Shown: positions 1-11,737 of the stretch, piece by piece
How the letters are laid out: each line of letters begins with the position of its first letter
How positions within the stretch are numbered: the stretch's first letter is position 1
Source of the DNA: Caldilineaceae bacterium
GTDB lineage: Bacteria; Chloroflexota; Anaerolineae; Caldilineales; Caldilineaceae
Reading direction: 5' to 3'
DNA length: 40,057 bases
Assembly: GCA_023384455.1 (NCBI GenBank)
Contig: JAHDWH010000022.1
Location: forward strand, 3,730-43,786
Notes under the pieces: model-generated
Databases searched by the model: none
What the model was told of the DNA's origin: nothing
What the model saw: the letters and a program-made list of their open reading frames with translations, nothing else
Position numbers and translations under genes: made by a program

Positions 1-110
1 TTTTTTTTAGCCTCCGCGTGGCCCCCCGGGGGGGGGGGCGGGGCCCAACCGGTAACATCCGCCCGGGGGGGGGGGGTTGGGGGTGGGGGGGGGGGCGGGA
101 AGCGGCGGCG
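1..110. other. Low-complexity, unreliable left edge
   Basis: The first ~110 bases are dominated by long G homopolymers (runs of 10 to 14) broken by single bases, unlike anything else in the window. This is typical of a low-quality contig end. It encodes the last ~40 residues of the SH3 lipoprotein as a Pro/Gly-rich string, so that C-terminus should not be trusted. Confidence 0.6.
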
Positions 111-630
111 CGGCGACGACAGGCACACTCGCTGTCCCCTCGGCGCTGGTCAACGGCCCATAGACCCAGGCTGTGCCATCACCAAAGGCAATCTGCCACC
201 AGTCTCTCTGGTCGTTGACCCCCACAATCGGAAAGCCCTCTCCGGCGCTGACTTCATCCACAATCGGATAGGTTGTGCCTGGCCCGCTGCGGATATTCAT
301 AGCCTGGGTGATGCGTACCAGCGGCCCGGTAGCAGCTTCAGTGGCAGTCTCTGTGGCAGTCTCTGTGGGCGCTGGCGTGGCGGACGGGGGCACGACAGTC
401 GGTGTGGCGGTGTCGGCTGATTGGGCTGGCTGGCTGGGACTGCTCCCCTTCGCCGTTGCCGAGACGGGTGCAGGCGTAGATTCTGAAGTCGCGGCAGCTG
501 TTACTACCGCCAGCGGTGTGGCCGTGGCTGGGCCAGCCGGTTGGGGTGAGCTGACGCAGCCCGCCAGCCAAAGACAGGCCAATAGCAGCGGATAGACCAG
601 CCATGGATTTTTCCAATCTTTTCGTTGCAT
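7..630 (-). CDS. SH3-domain lipoprotein (C-terminus unreliable)
   Basis: This is a predicted exported lipoprotein with one bacterial SH3 (SH3b) domain, a fold often used to bind cell-wall peptide or other extracellular ligands. From the ATG at 630 it has a charged start, a hydrophobic segment and a lipobox LAGC with the lipidated Cys at residue 25. A Ser/Thr/Pro/Ala-rich linker follows, then the SH3b hallmark MNIRSGPGTTYPIV and a WWQI strand. The start was chosen because a GGGGGA Shine-Dalgarno lies about 8 bases upstream; an in-frame ATG 11 codons earlier and a longer frame back to 852 lack a better site. The gene diverges from the chemoreceptor. Its last ~40 residues fall in the homopolymer edge, so the true end may differ. 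The ligand is unknown. Confidence 0.7.
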   Translation of the reverse strand: MQRKDWKNPWLVYPLLLACLWLAGCVSSPQPAGPATATPLAVVTAAATSESTPAPVSATAKGSSPSQPAQSADTATPTVVPPSATPAPTETATETATEAATGPLVRITQAMNIRSGPGTTYPIVDEVSAGEGFPIVGVNDQRDWWQIAFGDGTAWVYGPLTSAEGTASVPVVAAPPLPAPPPTPNPPPPGGCYRLGPAPPPGGPRGG

Positions 631-669
631 TGCGCGTATCCCCCAACGAATCTCTATTGTCATCTCTCT

Positions 670-698
670 ATTATACCCCGGCAGCAGGTCTCTCGAAA
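670..698 (-). promoter_or_regulatory. Promoter for the SH3 lipoprotein
   Basis: On the minus strand a perfect TATAAT -10 hexamer (670-675) sits about 40 bases upstream of the ATG at 630. A weak TTTCGA lies at 693-698, 17 bases away, where a -35 box would be expected. The -10 is convincing and the -35 is poor. Confidence 0.4.
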
Positions 699-804
699 GT
701 TTATTGCCCAATATCTGCAAGGAATCGCGCATTATCAACGCCGCTGCTTTTCCCGATACTGACATAGACAGTAATTCCTTTTTCCGGCTTTCAGGGGGCT
801 TCCA

Positions 805-3330
805 GTGAATCTTCGCATACTCCCAGGCAATGTTTGGCGTGCAACGGGCCATCGTCTACTATCTGCTTGTCGTGATTGGGGCCGGCACAATTGGTTGGTC
901 AGCAGCATTACGCGCAAGATCGTTGCGGGACTTTTGGCTATGCTGGTCCTTATGGCAATCGCGATTGGGGGTTCTCTGATCCTTGAACGACAGCAGGAAA
1001 ACGACGCCACGCTCATTCGGATGGCAGGCCGCCAGCAGGTTTTGGGGCAGGAAATTGCCAAAGAGAGCCTCAGTATTCGCAACGGTGACGCTGGCGCTGC
1101 CCTGCGCTTGCAGACGGCTGTCGATGAATTTGTCTCGTATTTGGACACGCTGATCGACGGCGATCCAGACGCTGGATTGCCGCCGGCCACACCGGATGTT
1201 CGTGTCGAGTTGATGGAGGTGCAACGACTGTGGCAACCGCTTGTGGAACCAGTCACCCGGCTGGGGCGCGATGCGGCCAACATCGCCCATTATCACCAGG
1301 CCGTAATCGTCGCCAGCACCCAAATGGGTCCGATGATTCAGGCCGCGCGGGCGTTGCCGGAGGCGGGACTTTCCAGCGAGGTGATTGGACACCTGCGCGC
1401 TCAACGCTTTTTGTTGCAGGATATTACAACCGAACTATTGACCGTCACGAACAGCGATGACAACAGCATTACCAATGCGACAGTCACTGCCGCAGTTACC
1501 AATCTAACAAAGGCTGGTGATCAGTTTAGCCGAGGGCTGTTAAAATTATTGGATGGGAGTCCTGAGATGGGGATTCCCCAAGCCATTGGCCCCTTCCGCG
1601 AGCAATTGCTGCATCTTCGCAGCTTATGGCAACCCATAGCAGACGCCGTCAACGTTCTGGCGCTCAATTCAACCTATGCCTTCAATACCGACATCAGTGT
1701 AGTCACAGTTGTCGAGGGCAGCAGCCTTTTGCTGGAACAGGGCGATAAGCTTGTGGCGGTGTTGGAGCGAGAGGCAGGGCAAAAGACTTTACGTATGCTC
1801 ACCTTTCTGGAGGGGCTGGGGGTGATTTTTGTAGCCGTCTTCCTTATTGCAGTCTGGGTTATACACGGCGCGATTCGCCCCTTGCACGTAATGATCGGAC
1901 TGACTCGCTCCGTCGCCAATACGGATCTGCCCGCCCTGCTTCAGGCCTTGAACCGTCTGGCCGAGGGGGACCTGACCAGTTCTGTCACAGTCAGCAGCAC
2001 CCGGCTGGATTATACCAGCGCGGACGAATTGGGCCAGATGGCGGCAATGTTCAATTCGATGATCGAGCAGTTGGAGAGAGCCGCGTCGGCCTTCAATTCG
2101 TCCATGACAAGCCTGTGGGGGCTGATAGGCAGCGTGCAGGAAAGCGCCAATTCTGTGGCCGATTTCAGCAATCAACTGAACGAAGGCGCGGTGCAGTCCG
2201 GCGCGGCCACCGGGCAGATTGTCCAGGTGATCGGCCACGCGGCCGCAGGCAATATGGCCCAGATGAATCGGGTGGAGGATGTGTACAATACGATTGAGGA
2301 GCAGGCCCAGTGGGTGGAGCGTATTGCCGATGGCGCATCCCGCCAGGAAAGAGCCACTGTGGAAGCCCGCCGCCTCCTGGAGGAACATCTGGCCCAGGCC
2401 ATTGGCGAAGCGGAAAGTACGGCCATCGGCGCAGATCAGGCGGCACGCAGCGCAGACCGCCTTGTATCGGCAGGTGTAAAATCTGTGGAAAAGACGATTT
2501 CGGGGATGCGCGCCATTGCCGATGCGACGGATGGGGTAGCCCGGCGGGTGCAGGAGATGAACGAATCCTCCCGCAAAATCGGTACAATCATCCAGGCGAT
2601 TGACGAGATTGCCGAGCGGACCAATCTGCTGGCTCTGAACGCGGCCATCGAAGCGGCCAGGGCAGGCGAGCATGGCCGGGGCTTTGCGGTGGTTGCCGAC
2701 GAAGTGCGCAAGCTGGCCGAACGGGCCGCCCGCTCCACGAATGAGATCAGAGTCCTGATTCAAAATGTGCAGACGACGGCCACCCAATCCACAGAGGCTA
2801 TGACCTCCAGCCGCCAGCGGGTACAGGATGGGCTGGCAATTGCCGAAGAGACCGACCACTCCTTCAACGAAATTCGCCAGGCCGTGACCGAAGTCAGCGG
2901 TGAGATGCAGCGGCTGAATCAGGCCATTTCCGCAATGGGGGATGGCAGCACATCCCTGGCCCAGATGCTGGAGCAGGTGGCCGCAGTGGGGGAAGAGAAC
3001 CGGCTCTCGGTGGGCAACCTCAGTCAATTGAGCGAAGAGATCAACCTGGCAATGTCTGAAATTTCTGCGGTTACGAAGGAGAACAGCGTGGCCGCGGAGG
3101 AGATTTTTGCGGGCGCCGAAGAGGTGCGGGCGCAGATGGAGGGGACGGTCGGCTCGGTCAATCTGCTTGCCAGTATGGCCGAAGGGCTGCAAGGGGAAGT
3201 AAGCCGTTTTCGCATTCGCGCCCACAATACCACACACAAGTCTGCGGGGGCAGCGCCGGTTTTCTCTCCGGGAAAGCAAGCCAAACCCAGAAAGTCCCAA
3301 CCGCCAGTTCGACCAGTGGCTATTTCCTGA
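805..3330 (+). CDS. Methyl-accepting chemotaxis protein, PilJ-like sensor
   Basis: This is a transmembrane chemoreceptor that would signal to a CheA/CheW complex. TM1 is at about residues 36-60. The periplasmic part holds two related helical modules of the PilJ/type-IV-pilus MCP type, one around [12 protein letters not shown] and one around [15 protein letters not shown]; both end in a LWQP motif. TM2 is at about 335-357, then a HAMP domain to about 425. The cytoplasmic signalling hairpin is at about 560-800 with the conserved tip [18 protein letters not shown]. The GTG start at 805 has AGGGGG at 792-797. No C-terminal CheR-docking pentapeptide is visible; the tail is basic and Pro-rich. No che genes are in the window, so it is an orphan receptor. 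PilJ-type sensors are linked to pili or nitrate/nitrite sensing, but the ligand here is unknown. Confidence 0.93.
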   Translation: MNLRILPGNVWRATGHRLLSACRDWGRHNWLVSSITRKIVAGLLAMLVLMAIAIGGSLILERQQENDATLIRMAGRQQVLGQEIAKESLSIRNGDAGAALRLQTAVDEFVSYLDTLIDGDPDAGLPPATPDVRVELMEVQRLWQPLVEPVTRLGRDAANIAHYHQAVIVASTQMGPMIQAARALPEAGLSSEVIGHLRAQRFLLQDITTELLTVTNSDDNSITNATVTAAVTNLTKAGDQFSRGLLKLLDGSPEMGIPQAIGPFREQLLHLRSLWQPIADAVNVLALNSTYAFNTDISVVTVVEGSSLLLEQGDKLVAVLEREAGQKTLRMLTFLEGLGVIFVAVFLIAVWVIHGAIRPLHVMIGLTRSVANTDLPALLQALNRLAEGDLTSSVTVSSTRLDYTSADELGQMAAMFNSMIEQLERAASAFNSSMTSLWGLIGSVQESANSVADFSNQLNEGAVQSGAATGQIVQVIGHAAAGNMAQMNRVEDVYNTIEEQAQWVERIADGASRQERATVEARRLLEEHLAQAIGEAESTAIGADQAARSADRLVSAGVKSVEKTISGMRAIADATDGVARRVQEMNESSRKIGTIIQAIDEIAERTNLLALNAAIEAARAGEHGRGFAVVADEVRKLAERAARSTNEIRVLIQNVQTTATQSTEAMTSSRQRVQDGLAIAEETDHSFNEIRQAVTEVSGEMQRLNQAISAMGDGSTSLAQMLEQVAAVGEENRLSVGNLSQLSEEINLAMSEISAVTKENSVAAEEIFAGAEEVRAQMEGTVGSVNLLASMAEGLQGEVSRFRIRAHNTTHKSAGAAPVFSPGKQAKPRKSQPPVRPVAIS

Positions 3331-3331
3331 A

Positions 3332-3376
3332 AAAAAAGAAGTTCGACTTTTTCGGAAAAAGTCGAACTTCTTTTTT
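3332..3376. terminator. Two-way intrinsic terminator after the MCP
   Basis: The sequence holds 22-base arms that are exact reverse complements around a single base, with an A run on the left and a T run on the right. The core arm is GAAGTTCGACTTTTTC. It begins immediately after the MCP stop codon and can act on both strands, so it could also stop transcripts coming from metK. Confidence 0.9.
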
Positions 3377-3430
3377 GTACACGAGAAATCTGTAAGTGCG
3401 GTTTGTAACCGCACTTATTCATCTCAACGA

Positions 3431-3477
3431 GTAGTGCGTAGTGCGTGAACAAATATCACTACCGGTTCACGCGCTAC
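3431..3477. repeat. Hairpin of GTAGTGC heptamers
   Basis: The left arm is GTAGTGCGTAGTGCGTGAAC, made of a 7-base word repeated, and the right arm is a partial reverse complement. A near-identical element lies at 11651-11698. Confidence 0.7.
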
Positions 3478-3479
3478 TC

Positions 3480-3620
3480 CGTACCAGCGAGAAACTAACG
3501 CGCAGGCGTTAGTCGGTCGGCCAATCAGTTGAAACGTGAAACGTGAGATGTCGTCACGTACTCTCACGTTTCACGTCTTCACATTTCCCCACGCAAATCG
3601 TGGCTTCGCCACCTTATGCG
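3480..3620. repeat. Composite palindromic repeat, copy 1
   Basis: This ~140-base unit has a CTAACGC/GCGTTAG hairpin (3495-3512), a hairpin with arms related to TGAAACGTGAAACGTGAG (3530-3576), and a conserved tail containing CACGCAAATCGTGGCTTCGC. The same parts in the same order occur at 8619-8760. It lies between the terminator and the metK 3' end. Confidence 0.75.
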
Positions 3621-3647
3621 CTACTTTTTACGATTCTTGCCAAACAA

Positions 3648-4865
<1,218 letters not shown>

Positions 4866-4916
4866 TGGGTTCCTCCGTAGGGAAAGTAGCTTGAATCGTG
4901 TGCGTTGTTTTTGGTG

Positions 4917-5133
4917 CGAATTGCGAATTGCGAGTTGCGCACAGATCGGATCAGTGAGCGCCGGTTGAGTAGCCGAGTCTTCGAGGCGTATCGAAACCAA
5001 GTGAACGGGTGTTGAGAAGAATTTTCGTCCACCCGCTTGGTTTCGATACGGCTGCAAACAACCGCAGCCTACTCAACCGGCGCTAGTCTTCCGAAGCGCC
5101 ACTTACCTACGCAATTCGCAAATCGCAATTCGC
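4917..5133. repeat. GCGAATT heptamer arms flanking MITE-like copy A
   Basis: Tandem GCGAATT heptamers at 4917-4942 and their complements (CGCAATT units) at 5110-5133 form an inverted pair. The MITE-like element at 4957-5084 sits in the loop between them. It looks like one repeat inserted inside another. The unit fills the ahcY-metK spacer. Confidence 0.65.
4957..5084. repeat. MITE-like palindromic element, copy A
   Basis: 128 bp. The terminal inverted repeats are AGCGCCGGTTGAGTAG and its complement. Inner arms are related to CGTATCGAAACCAAG and its complement, and the asymmetric spacer CCGAGTCTTCGAGG sits on the left. Conserved flanks (CAGTG on one side, AGTC on the other) are shared with the other copies. 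It encodes no protein. Confidence 0.8.
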
Positions 5134-5134
5134 T

Positions 5135-6561
<1,427 letters not shown>

Positions 6562-6599
6562 TTCCCTACCCGTCAATAGCAACCGAATCATCCCCTACC

Positions 6600-6624
6600 T
6601 ACGCAATACGCATCACGCAATACG
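6600..6624. repeat. Tandem heptamers (TACGCAA)
   Basis: Units TACGCAA, TACGCAT, CACGCAA and TACG follow each other with a 7-base period. They overlap the 3' end and TGA stop of the GNAT gene. Confidence 0.6.
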
Positions 6625-7401
6625 TTTTCTTACGCTTCCTTCTACAAACGAACAGTGCTCCACAAAGCCCAGGGAATCGTACAACTTCCGGGCGATCTGA
6701 TTTTCGCTGTGTACATTCAACACAAGCAACGGCAGGCCGGCGGCCCGCAACTGGGAGACGATTTCGCTGGTGATTGTCCTGGCGTAGCCCTTGCCCCGGC
6801 AGTCGGAGCGGGTGTAGACGTTGCCAATCGCGGCCACTCCCTCTGCGTAGTTCAGGATATGAGTTCCGCCGATGGCAACCAGCCCGCCTGCTTCGTCCTC
6901 CACACCGAAGAAGAAGCCGTCCTCCACCTGATAGGCTGCAAAGCCATCGGGCACATACGGCCCGCCCTGGGCAATCAGCGCTTCGATGGCGGGCACATCC
7001 GCGGCGATGAGACGACGCAGGGGTTGATCTACGGGCGTCAGCCGCACCTCCTCGCCCAACGCCATACGCACCATCACCCGACGAACTTTTACGTCATACC
7101 AGCGCTGGATGGCAGACAGATGCTCATTCCGCACACTCAGATAGACCTCCTCCGGCAGCTCCGCCTGGGCCAGGGCGTCGGCCACATCCTCCGGCGAACC
7201 GACGGTCAGCAGAATCGGCGGCTCCAGCCCGGTGAAGACCAGCGCCAGCCCGTCCCCCGTCACCGTCCAACGGCACATCGGCAGCAGATCGGCCCGCAGG
7301 TCGGCCAGGGCGTAGGCGGACCAGACGGGATCGACCCGCAGGATTTCTCGTAAGCGAGGGATGGTGGGATGATGAGATGATGCACTCGACGCTTCCATCA
7401 T
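6613..7401 (-). CDS. GNAT-family N-acetyltransferase
   Basis: This is a predicted acetyl-CoA-dependent acyltransferase of about 262 residues with an N-terminal extension and a C-terminal GNAT domain. Visible GNAT features are the strand GGLVAIGGTHILNY, the pyrophosphate loop CRGKGYA and the late motif NQIARKLYDSLGF. The double ATG at 7401/7398 lies inside the right arm of a hairpin repeat and overlaps the adoK end region, so the first ~16 residues (Ser/His-rich) derive from repeat DNA and the native start is uncertain. The stop codon also lies in a heptamer repeat. Its position between adoK and ahcY suggests cotranscription, but the acceptor cannot be told. Confidence 0.85.
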   Translation of the reverse strand: MMEASSASSHHPTIPRLREILRVDPVWSAYALADLRADLLPMCRWTVTGDGLALVFTGLEPPILLTVGSPEDVADALAQAELPEEVYLSVRNEHLSAIQRWYDVKVRRVMVRMALGEEVRLTPVDQPLRRLIAADVPAIEALIAQGGPYVPDGFAAYQVEDGFFFGVEDEAGGLVAIGGTHILNYAEGVAAIGNVYTRSDCRGKGYARTITSEIVSQLRAAGLPLLVLNVHSENQIARKLYDSLGFVEHCSFVEGSVRKRIA

Positions 7402-7418
7402 CTCATCATCCCGTCATC
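7360..7418. repeat. Hairpin of GATGATGG-type octamers
   Basis: The 23-base arms have two mismatches and are built from 8-base units (GATGGTGG, GATGATGA, GATGATG). It contains the adoK stop codon (7406-7408) and the GNAT start codons. Relatives are at 10110, 14393 and 38617. Confidence 0.8.
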
Positions 7419-8365
7419 TTTTTCAGCATCGGTTCTGGCCCAAACGCAGCCTCGTACCGCTCCGCAAATTCCCCCAGTGTAAAGCGGTGATTGGATGTGC
7501 CCACCTGCTCCAACACATACGTACTACAGAGCGCGCCGACACGCCCACAGACTTCCACAGGCAGCCCCGCGCTGAGGGCTGCAAAGAAGCCACCCCGGTA
7601 GGCGTCGCCTGCACCCGTCGGCTCGGCTACGTGGCTGGGCGGCGCGATGGGGATGCGGGTCTCGCTCGCGCCCCGGTAGATGACGCTGCCCTTCTCGCCT
7701 TCGGTGACAATCAGCGTATCCACCTCGGCGCGGATGCGGGCCAGGTCCCAGCCTGTCTTTTCCTGGATGACGGCCAGTTCGTAGTCGTTGACCATCAGAT
7801 AGGCCGCGCCGGGAATGCTGGCGCGCAGCTCCTCGCCGCTGAGCCGGGCCGTCTGCTGGCTGGGGTCATAGGCGAAGGGGATGCCGAGGGTGCGGCACTC
7901 CTGGGCGTAGTTGAGCATGGCCGCCGGGTCGCTGGGGCTGATAATCACCAGTTCCGCGTCGGTCAGCCCCCGGCTGGCCAGGGAGACATTTTTGGAATCC
8001 GCCATCGCGCCGGTGTAGAAGCTGGCGATCTGATTCTGCTCGATGTCGGTGTTGACAAAAAAGCTGGCCGTGAACTTCTCCGGGATGACGACAATCTGAT
8101 CCGTGCGGATACCGTTCTCCTCCAGCCAATTACGATAGTCGCCGAAGTCCTGGCCGACCGTGCCCAGAATAATTGGGTCGCCGCCCAGCAGCCGCATAGA
8201 ATAGGCGATGTTGGGGGCCACCCCACCCCGGTGGCGGGCCATATCGTCCACCAGAAAACTGACACTGAGCCGGGCCAGCTTGTCCGGCACAATCTGATCC
8301 GTGAACTTGCCGGGAAAGCTCATCAGATAGTCATAGGCAATCGATCCGGTCACAACAATAGACAT
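7406..8365 (-). CDS. adoK: Adenosine kinase, PfkB family
   Basis: This is a ribokinase-fold (PfkB) sugar/nucleoside kinase, most likely phosphorylating adenosine to AMP. The N-terminus, the segment [18 protein letters not shown] (35-52), [14 protein letters not shown] (166-179) and [11 protein letters not shown] (186-196) closely resemble what I recall of the actinobacterial AdoK enzyme. The catalytic anion-hole motif [12 protein letters not shown] (248-259) has the general-base Asp at 254. The ATG at 8365 was preferred to a GTG two codons upstream because GAGGTG precedes it and it aligns with the AdoK start. Its neighbour ahcY releases adenosine, which supports the substrate call. Adenosine specificity is inferred from similarity and context; another nucleoside remains possible. 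Confidence 0.88.
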   Translation of the reverse strand: MSIVVTGSIAYDYLMSFPGKFTDQIVPDKLARLSVSFLVDDMARHRGGVAPNIAYSMRLLGGDPIILGTVGQDFGDYRNWLEENGIRTDQIVVIPEKFTASFFVNTDIEQNQIASFYTGAMADSKNVSLASRGLTDAELVIISPSDPAAMLNYAQECRTLGIPFAYDPSQQTARLSGEELRASIPGAAYLMVNDYELAVIQEKTGWDLARIRAEVDTLIVTEGEKGSVIYRGASETRIPIAPPSHVAEPTGAGDAYRGGFFAALSAGLPVEVCGRVGALCSTYVLEQVGTSNHRFTLGEFAERYEAAFGPEPMLKKMTG

Positions 8366-8382
8366 AGACACCTCGAATTGAG

Positions 8383-8423
8383 ATTGCGAATTGCGAATTG
8401 CGAATTGCGAATTGCGAATTGCG
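8383..8423. repeat. ATTGCGA heptamer tandem array
   Basis: Nearly six uninterrupted copies of the 7-base unit ATTGCGA, the longest pure array in the window. It lies directly upstream of adoK, about 18 bases from the start codon, where slippage could change the 5' leader length. Confidence 0.85.
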
Positions 8424-8446
8424 TAGCAGTGCGGTACTTATCCGGC

Positions 8447-8478
8447 TTTTCAGCATTCCCTGCAGGGAATGCTGAAAA
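8447..8478. repeat. Perfect 32-bp palindrome
   Basis: The arm TTTTCAGCATTCCC is followed by TGCA and its exact complement. It could form a strong hairpin, but it lacks a T tract beyond the stem on either strand, so a canonical terminator is not clear. It lies in the pepE-adoK spacer. Confidence 0.7.
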
Positions 8479-8520
8479 AAACGAACTAACGCATAGGAGT
8501 CAGTTCCTCGGCCAGACCGG

Positions 8521-8570
8521 TGAAACGTGAAACGTGAAAAGATTCGGATGATCTCACGTTTCACGTTTCA
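8521..8570. repeat. Hairpin of GAAACGT heptamers
   Basis: The left arm TGAAACGTGAAACGTGA pairs with a right arm TCACGTTTCACGTTTCA. It is the same family as 6512-6561 and lies in the pepE-adoK spacer (8366-8773). Confidence 0.85.
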
Positions 8571-8618
8571 TCACTCCCCAACCAGCAGCGAAAGCAAAGC
8601 TAACGTCACTACCTACTC

Positions 8619-8760
8619 CGTACCAGCGAGGAACTAACGGACAAGCGTTAGTTCCTCGGTCAATCATCTGAAACGTGAAACGTGAGGTTATCGTCACCTG
8701 ATCTCACGTTTCACGCCTTCACGTTTCCCCACGCAAATCGTGGCTTCGCCACCTTATGCA
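8619..8760. repeat. Composite palindromic repeat, copy 2
   Basis: This has the same three parts in the same order as 3480-3620: a GAGGAACTAACG/CGTTAGTTCCTC hairpin (8628-8657), a GAAACGT hairpin (8669-8715), and the CACGCAAATCGTGGCTTCGC tail. Both copies lie just downstream of a minus-strand gene (metK, pepE). Confidence 0.75.
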
Positions 8761-8773
8761 ATACGCCATACGT

Positions 8774-9493
8774 TTATTTGTCACCCAAAAACAGCGCTTC
8801 CAGCCGGGTTTCGTTGACGCCGCCGTTGCCGTCGGCTTCGATCCACTGGGCCGCGGCCTGGGGCTGGGAGGCGACGACCCGTTCCAACTTTTCGCCGACG
8901 AAATGGAGCGCGGCGAAGTCGTCTATGCCGTAGCCAGCTTTCATCTGCCCGCTGCCCACCAGCCGCTGATAGGTGGGTCGCCGCTCGGCTTCCCCGTCGA
9001 AGTGGGGGGAGCAGCTTGTGGGCAGAAAACCCAGACAGGGCAACCCAGTGTACGCGCCGGGGATGGAATCGGTCAGCCCCTGGGCAAACCAGCAGATAGC
9101 CCCCGCGCTGATCCCGGCCAGCACAATCCCCTGCCCCCACGCCTGACGCAAGATCCCGTCCACCCCCCACTCCCGCCAGAGGGCCAGCATCGACTTCGTA
9201 TTGCCGCCGCCCACATAAATCGCGTCCTGGCCCAACAGAAAGCCCGCCAGGTCCGCGGTGTGGGGCTGGAATAGGGACAAATGGCTGGGCCGGGCGTCAA
9301 GATTCGCAAAGGCACTGTAGAAACGGGTGATGAACTGGTAATTTTCGCCGCCCGCCTGGGCCAGATAACAGACCTGGGGCCGCTCCTTCCCCGTCGCTTC
9401 GCACACATAGCGATCCAACGCCGGATTGTCCGGCTCCATCGAAAAGCCGCCGCCGCCGAGAGCGATGATTTGGGGAAGTTGGGTTGTGGCCAT
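8774..9493 (-). CDS. Peptidase S51 (PepE/cyanophycinase-like)
   Basis: This is a predicted cytosolic serine peptidase with the class-I glutamine-amidotransferase-like fold. Family S51 includes dipeptidase E, which cleaves N-terminal Asp dipeptides, and cyanophycinase. Of 239 residues, the nucleophile elbow is LAGISAGAICW with Ser at 129, preceded by the S51 motif YVGGGNTKSML (93-103). A candidate catalytic His lies in CSPHFDGE (His164). There is no signal peptide. The ATG at 9493 lies one base after the LOG gene's stop, so the two are probably cotranscribed and translationally coupled. Substrate specificity cannot be read from the sequence. Confidence 0.88.
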   Translation of the reverse strand: MATTQLPQIIALGGGGFSMEPDNPALDRYVCEATGKERPQVCYLAQAGGENYQFITRFYSAFANLDARPSHLSLFQPHTADLAGFLLGQDAIYVGGGNTKSMLALWREWGVDGILRQAWGQGIVLAGISAGAICWFAQGLTDSIPGAYTGLPCLGFLPTSCSPHFDGEAERRPTYQRLVGSGQMKAGYGIDDFAALHFVGEKLERVVASQPQAAAQWIEADGNGGVNETRLEALFLGDK

Positions 9494-9494
9494 T

Positions 9495-10088
<594 letters not shown>

Positions 10089-10109
10089 AGATGATTGATT
10101 GAGGCGCAA

Positions 10110-10153
10110 GATGCTGAGATGCTGGGATGGTGGACATCATCCCAGCATCTCAT
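10110..10153. repeat. Hairpin of GATGCTGG-type octamers
   Basis: Octamer units GATGCTGA, GATGCTGG and GATGGTG pair with the right arm CATCATCCCAGCATCTCAT. The mtnA stop codon (10150-10152) lies inside the right arm. Confidence 0.75.
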
Positions 10154-11226
10154 TTTCCCCTCGCCTTTCGATTCCCTTCAACTCGCGTCTGGGCCTTCCC
10201 CACCGCTTCCGCCAGACTCTTTGTGAAGGGTGGGTAGCAGATGCCCTCTTCGGTCACAATTCCCGTCAGATAGCGGTGGGGAGTCACGTCGAAGGCCGGG
10301 TTGTAGACGTGTACGCCGACCGGCGCAATCAGCTTTTCGCCGATGCCCGTCACCTCTTCCGCGCCCCGCTCCTCAATCGGAATCAGGTCGCCGTGGGCCA
10401 GATTCGGGTCCACTGTGCTGGTGGGGGCCACACAATAGACGGGGATGCCGTTCTCCCGTGCCACCACCGCCAGTTTGTAGGTGCCGATTTTGTTGGCAAC
10501 GTCGCCATTGGCTGCCACCCGATCTGCGCCAAAGATGACCACATCCACTTTGCCCGTGCGCATCAGATGGCCTGCGGTGTTGTCCGCGATCAGGTGCATA
10601 GGAATCTCCGCCCGCATCAGTTCCCAGGCGGTGAGCCGCGCGCCCTGCAGCCGGGGCCGGGTCTCGTCCACCCAGACGTGAATACGCTTGCCCTGCTCGT
10701 GGCAGGCAAAGACGACGCCCAGGGCCGTGCCAAAGTCCACCGCGGCCAGCGCGCCGGTGTTACAGTGATGGAGCAGATTCGAGCCGTCGGGGATGACCGC
10801 CGCGCCGTTGAAACCCATACGCCGGTTGATCTCCACATCCTCGTCGGCCAGGGCCTGGGCCTCGGCCAGCAGGCTGGAGCGGATGTCGTCCACATTGGGC
10901 AGAACAGTCTGCTCGGCCAGTTCCAGCAGACGGCGGGTTGCCCAGGTTAGATTGACCGCGGTGGGGCGGGCCGCGTCCAACAATTCTTTGGCCGCTGACA
11001 GGTCGGCCAGCAGGCTGTCCCGGTCGGTGGCGGGGCTGTTCTGGGCGGCCAGGGCCATCCCGAAAGCGCCCGTCGCGCCGATGGCCGGCGCGCCGCGCAC
11101 GTACATTTCGTTGATGCTGCGGGCGACCCCGGCCACTGTATCAAACTGGGCGATGACAAATTCGCCGGGCAGCAGCCGCTGGTCGATCATTTTTACTTTG
11201 TCATCTTCCCAAAAGACTGTACGCAT
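10150..11226 (-). CDS. mtnA: S-methyl-5-thioribose-1-phosphate isomerase
   Basis: MtnA converts 5-methylthioribose-1-phosphate to the ribulose form in the methionine salvage pathway, which recycles the methylthioadenosine by-product of SAM use. The 358 residues match the family. Motifs are [13 protein letters not shown] near the N-terminus, [18 protein letters not shown] with the catalytic Cys, and [18 protein letters not shown] with the catalytic Asp. The ATG at 11226 has GGGAGGA 6 bases upstream; the longer frame to 11271 encodes a repeat. The leader holds an intrinsic terminator and a possible riboswitch. The stop codon lies in a hairpin repeat. No other mtn gene is in the window. Confidence 0.97.
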   Translation of the reverse strand: MRTVFWEDDKVKMIDQRLLPGEFVIAQFDTVAGVARSINEMYVRGAPAIGATGAFGMALAAQNSPATDRDSLLADLSAAKELLDAARPTAVNLTWATRRLLELAEQTVLPNVDDIRSSLLAEAQALADEDVEINRRMGFNGAAVIPDGSNLLHHCNTGALAAVDFGTALGVVFACHEQGKRIHVWVDETRPRLQGARLTAWELMRAEIPMHLIADNTAGHLMRTGKVDVVIFGADRVAANGDVANKIGTYKLAVVARENGIPVYCVAPTSTVDPNLAHGDLIPIEERGAEEVTGIGEKLIAPVGVHVYNPAFDVTPHRYLTGIVTEEGICYPPFTKSLAEAVGKAQTRVEGNRKARGK

Positions 11227-11242
11227 AGAATCCTCCCTTCTG

Positions 11243-11269
11243 GTACGTCGGACTGTCAGCCCGACGTAC
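11243..11269. repeat. GTACGTCGG palindrome
   Basis: The 9-base arms GTACGTCGG and CCGACGTAC flank ACTGTCAGC. It lies between the leader terminator and the mtnA ribosome binding site. The same core recurs at 14113 and at the right edge of the window. Confidence 0.75.
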
Positions 11270-11300
11270 AAAACAAAAAACCCGCCTGAGAGCAGGAGGG
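11270..11300 (-). terminator. Intrinsic terminator in the mtnA leader
   Basis: On the minus strand the stem CCCTCCTG-CTCT-CAGGCGGG (11281-11300, one mismatch) runs into a T tract TTTTTTGTTTTG. It stands about 45 bases upstream of the mtnA start on the coding strand. That is the expected place of an attenuator rather than the end of the distant upstream gene, whose stop is at 11738. Confidence 0.7.
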
Positions 11301-11531
11301 CGTGGAGAAGCGCTGGTTTTGCCGATCAGACACAGGCAACCCAACAAAAAATGCGGGTGGGGCTGGTGTGGTCTGCTGCAAATGCGGGCTGATTCTGCTG
11401 CCGGGCCGGGGAAAATTCCCGCTGACCAGATCAGACTGACGAACAACCGTGCGCAACTCGCAGCAACCGTATACCAGGGCTCCGGTGGGTTGCCGGGGGA
11501 AAAAAATCCGTTCCCCTCGTGCTGGATAAAC
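11301..11531 (-). promoter_or_regulatory. mtnA leader; weak S-box (SAM riboswitch) candidate
   Basis: The minus strand reads TTTATCCAGC (11521-11530), then a GAGGGG, then CCGGCAACC (11488-11496) at about the spacing seen in SAM-I riboswitches, where a P1 strand, GAGGGA and CCCGGCAACC occur in that order. The conserved GGCCC-AUGAAAC segment between them and the later GGUGCCAAUUCC are not recognisable, so this may be a degenerate, variant or unrelated structured leader. The downstream terminator and the gene function (SAM by-product salvage) make the idea reasonable. Confidence 0.28.
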
Positions 11532-11650
11532 TAAAGGCTATGAAATTTCGTCTGCAATAGACGCGGCCAATAGAGTAGCACAAGCGGGTATGGGTGTCAA
11601 AGTTGGCGAGAATCGCACAGCAATTCTCAAGTCGTTGGGCCTGACAGGTG

Positions 11651-11698
11651 GTGCGTAGTGCGTGAACTGCTATCCCTACCAGTTCACGCACTACGCAC
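11651..11698. repeat. Hairpin of GTAGTGC heptamers
   Basis: Perfect 18-base arms (GTGCGTAGTGCGTGAACT and complement) with a 12-base loop, just downstream of the oxidoreductase gene. It is a relative of 3431-3477. Confidence 0.85.
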
Positions 11699-11737
11699 TG
11701 CGGGCCACATTCGTTGTCCGGCCTGTGGCTGCGCAGC

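Noticed and set aside
1789-3414. Long open frame (541 codons) antisense to the chemoreceptor gene
   Set aside because: The sense frame has all MCP motifs. The antisense frame arises from GC-rich codon bias and has no recognisable domain.
8383-8423. Possible CRISPR-like array
   Set aside because: The repeats are 7 bases with no spacers, so this is a simple tandem array.
8447-8478. Intrinsic terminator for pepE or another gene
   Set aside because: The stem is perfect, but no T tract follows it on either strand beyond the paired bases, so only a palindrome is claimed.
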